Shown: positions 5,783 through 7,075 of the stretch, piece by piece
Numbering within the stretch: position 1 is the first letter of the stretch
Layout of the letters: each line of letters begins with the position of its first letter
Assembly: GCA_001603335.1 (NCBI GenBank)
Contig: LUYR01000055.1
Span: 1-7,075, forward strand
DNA from: Rhodospirillales bacterium Alpha_05
Lineage (GTDB): Bacteria; Pseudomonadota; Alphaproteobacteria; Rhodospirillales; Rhodospirillaceae
Direction: 5' to 3'
DNA length: 7,075 bases
The notes under the pieces: model-generated
What the model was told of the DNA's origin: nothing
Database searches by the model: none
What the model saw: only the letters and a program-made list of their open reading frames with translations
Made by a program: the position numbers and the translations under genes

Positions 5783-7075
5783 ATGGGGGAAAGCGCGGGC
5801 GATACCGGGCCCGCCGAACTGGGGTGTTCCACGATCGACTCGTTCCAACCCTGCGCCAACCGAAGGTTGTCCCGCCTCGCCGGGTACCTGCTGGGAAGTT
5901 TGCTGATCTTCCTCCCCGGGCTCGCGCGCGCCGTCGAGTTGAGCTCGGAGGAGCGCGCCTACATCCGCAGCCATCCCGCGATCACGATGTGCGTCGACCC
6001 GGACTGGGTGCCGTTCGAATTCGTCGACGAGCGCGGCGTGCACCGCGGCATCGCGGCGGACCTCCTGCGATTGGTGGCGAGCCGGGTCGGCCTCACCCTC
6101 GAACTCGTGCGCACCGCCAACTGGGAGGAAAGCCTCGCCGCCGCGCGTGCCGGACGCTGCAAGATCCTGAGCTTCCTCAATCAGACGCCGCAGCGCGACC
6201 TTTGGCTCAACTTCACCGCGCCGGTCTTCGTCGATCCCAACGTCCTGATCACCCGCCAGAGCCACGGCTTCATCGCCGACCTCGCCGACTTCGCGGGGGA
6301 GACCATCGTTTTCCCCGTCGGCACGGCGATGGAGGAGGTGGTGCGCCGCGACTACCCGGCTCTCCGCGTGGTCACCGTCGAAAGCGAGGACGCCGCCCTC
6401 GCGATGGTGGCGGCGGGCAAGGCCGACATGACGATGCGGTCGCTGATCGTCGCCGCCCACACGATCAAGAGCGAGGGCCTGTTCAATCTCAAGATCGCGG
6501 GCAAGTTCTCGACCTACGTAAACCGGCTGCGCATCGGCGTGGCCAAGGACGACCCGGTGCTGCGCGACATCCTCGACAAGGGCGTGGTCAGCATCGGCCG
6601 CGCCGAAACCGACGAGATCGTCAACCGCCATGTCTCGATCACGGTCGAGAGCGGCGTCGACTATATCCTGATCCTCAAGCTCGTCGGCGGCTTCGTCGCG
6701 ATCGCGCTGGTCGGCGGCGTCTATCACATCCGCCTGCGTCGCCTCCACGCCGAACTCAAGCGGGTGTCGCGCACCGATGCCCTCACCGGGCTCGCCAACC
6801 GCGCCACCATCGACACCGCGTTCGCCATCGAGCTCGAGCGGAACCGTCGCCATGAGCGCCCGTTGTCGATCCTGATGGTGGACATCGACCACTTCAAGGC
6901 GATCAACGACCGCTTCGGCCATCAGGCGGGCGACCGGGTGCTGAAGACCGTCGCCGACGCGATCCGCACCGGGGTGCGCCTGAGCGACACCGTCGGCCGC
7001 TGGGGCGGCGAGGAATTCCTGGTGGTTTGCCCCGAGACCTCGTCGAGCGACGCCCGCGCGCTCGCCGACCGCCTC
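5783..7075 (+). CDS. Periplasmic solute-binding-domain sensor diguanylate cyclase (3' end outside the window)
   Basis: This is a predicted membrane sensor that makes cyclic di-GMP from two GTP in response to a periplasmic ligand. The frame is open to the right edge, 431 residues from ATG 5783. Residues about 31-50 are a signal sequence ending LARA. Residues about 66-283 are a bacterial solute-binding family 3-like domain, with MCVDPDWVPFEF (69-80), GIAADLLRLVASRVGL (89-104), LNQTPQRDLWLNFTAP (132-147) and LKIAGKFSTYVNRLRIGV (236-253). One membrane helix spans about 294-315. The GGDEF domain follows with RTDALTGLANR (330-340), DIDHFKAINDRFGHQAGD (367-384) and GGEEF (408-412), so it should be catalytically active. 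RLSD (399-402), five residues before GGEEF, is an intact product-inhibition I-site. There is no HAMP or PAS domain between membrane and cyclase. The start is uncertain: ATG 5783 has only a weak upstream GGCGG and gives a long N-region, while TTG 5867 would give an ideal signal peptide but has GAAGG directly abutting it. The ligand is unknown. Confidence 0.88.
   Translation, partial: MGESAGDTGPAELGCSTIDSFQPCANRRLSRLAGYLLGSLLIFLPGLARAVELSSEERAYIRSHPAITMCVDPDWVPFEFVDERGVHRGIAADLLRLVASRVGLTLELVRTANWEESLAAARAGRCKILSFLNQTPQRDLWLNFTAPVFVDPNVLITRQSHGFIADLADFAGETIVFPVGTAMEEVVRRDYPALRVVTVESEDAALAMVAAGKADMTMRSLIVAAHTIKSEGLFNLKIAGKFSTYVNRLRIGVAKDDPVLRDILDKGVVSIGRAETDEIVNRHVSITVESGVDYILILKLVGGFVAIALVGGVYHIRLRRLHAELKRVSRTDALTGLANRATIDTAFAIELERNRRHERPLSILMVDIDHFKAINDRFGHQAGDRVLKTVADAIRTGVRLSDTVGRWGGEEFLVVCPETSSSDARALADRL

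Noticed and set aside
5824..6855. Plus-strand frame of 343 codons starting at GTG 5824
   Set aside because: Its product is an Arg/Pro/His-rich shadow; the frame one base over carries the solute-binding and GGDEF domains through to the window edge.
5672..6922. Long minus-strand open frame opposite the sensor cyclase
   Set aside because: The + strand frame has a clear binding domain and GGDEF motifs, while the opposite frame has none.

Overview
The window is compact, very GC-rich DNA with all genes on the + strand. Third codon positions are dominated by G and C, and the genes read like an alphaproteobacterium, plausibly a Rhodospirillales-type organism. That placement is inferred from composition and protein style; no phylogenetic marker is present.

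Layout: (1) Bases 1-449 are the C-terminal end of a methyl-accepting chemotaxis protein, cut by the left edge. (2) Bases 450-678 are a 229-base leader with a weak candidate promoter and several short inverted repeats ahead of a good ribosome binding site. (3) Bases 679-4810 are a complete putrescine-type polyamine ABC importer in the order binding protein, ATPase, permease, permease (potF-potG-potH-potI). (4) Bases 4807-5727 encode a ketopantoate-reductase-family oxidoreductase that overlaps potI by four bases. (5) Bases 5728-5782 carry two consecutive hairpins. (6) From 5783 to the right edge runs a membrane sensor: a periplasmic solute-binding-like domain, one membrane helix and a GGDEF (GGEEF) diguanylate cyclase domain, cut by the right edge.

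How the genes work together: PotF captures the polyamine in the periplasm, PotH and PotI form the channel, and PotG powers uptake. potG/potH, potH/potI and potI/reductase each join by an ATGA overlap, so translation of the ATPase, both permeases and the reductase is probably coupled. potF is separated from potG by 24 bases. The reductase keeps the catalytic residues of PanE, but its C-terminal substrate-side motif departs from the PanE pattern. It is therefore either a ketopantoate reductase or, more interestingly, a relative acting on another 2-oxo acid. The flanking chemoreceptor and cyclase are sensory proteins; a link to polyamines is suggested only by position.

Most of the window is ordinary, well-conserved biology. 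The points deserving a second look are the reductase coupled to the polyamine importer, the changed ligand-pocket residues in PotF, the neighbouring sensor-cyclase, and the hairpins on either side of the operon. I see no CRISPR array, tRNA, rRNA, insertion sequence or phage gene.
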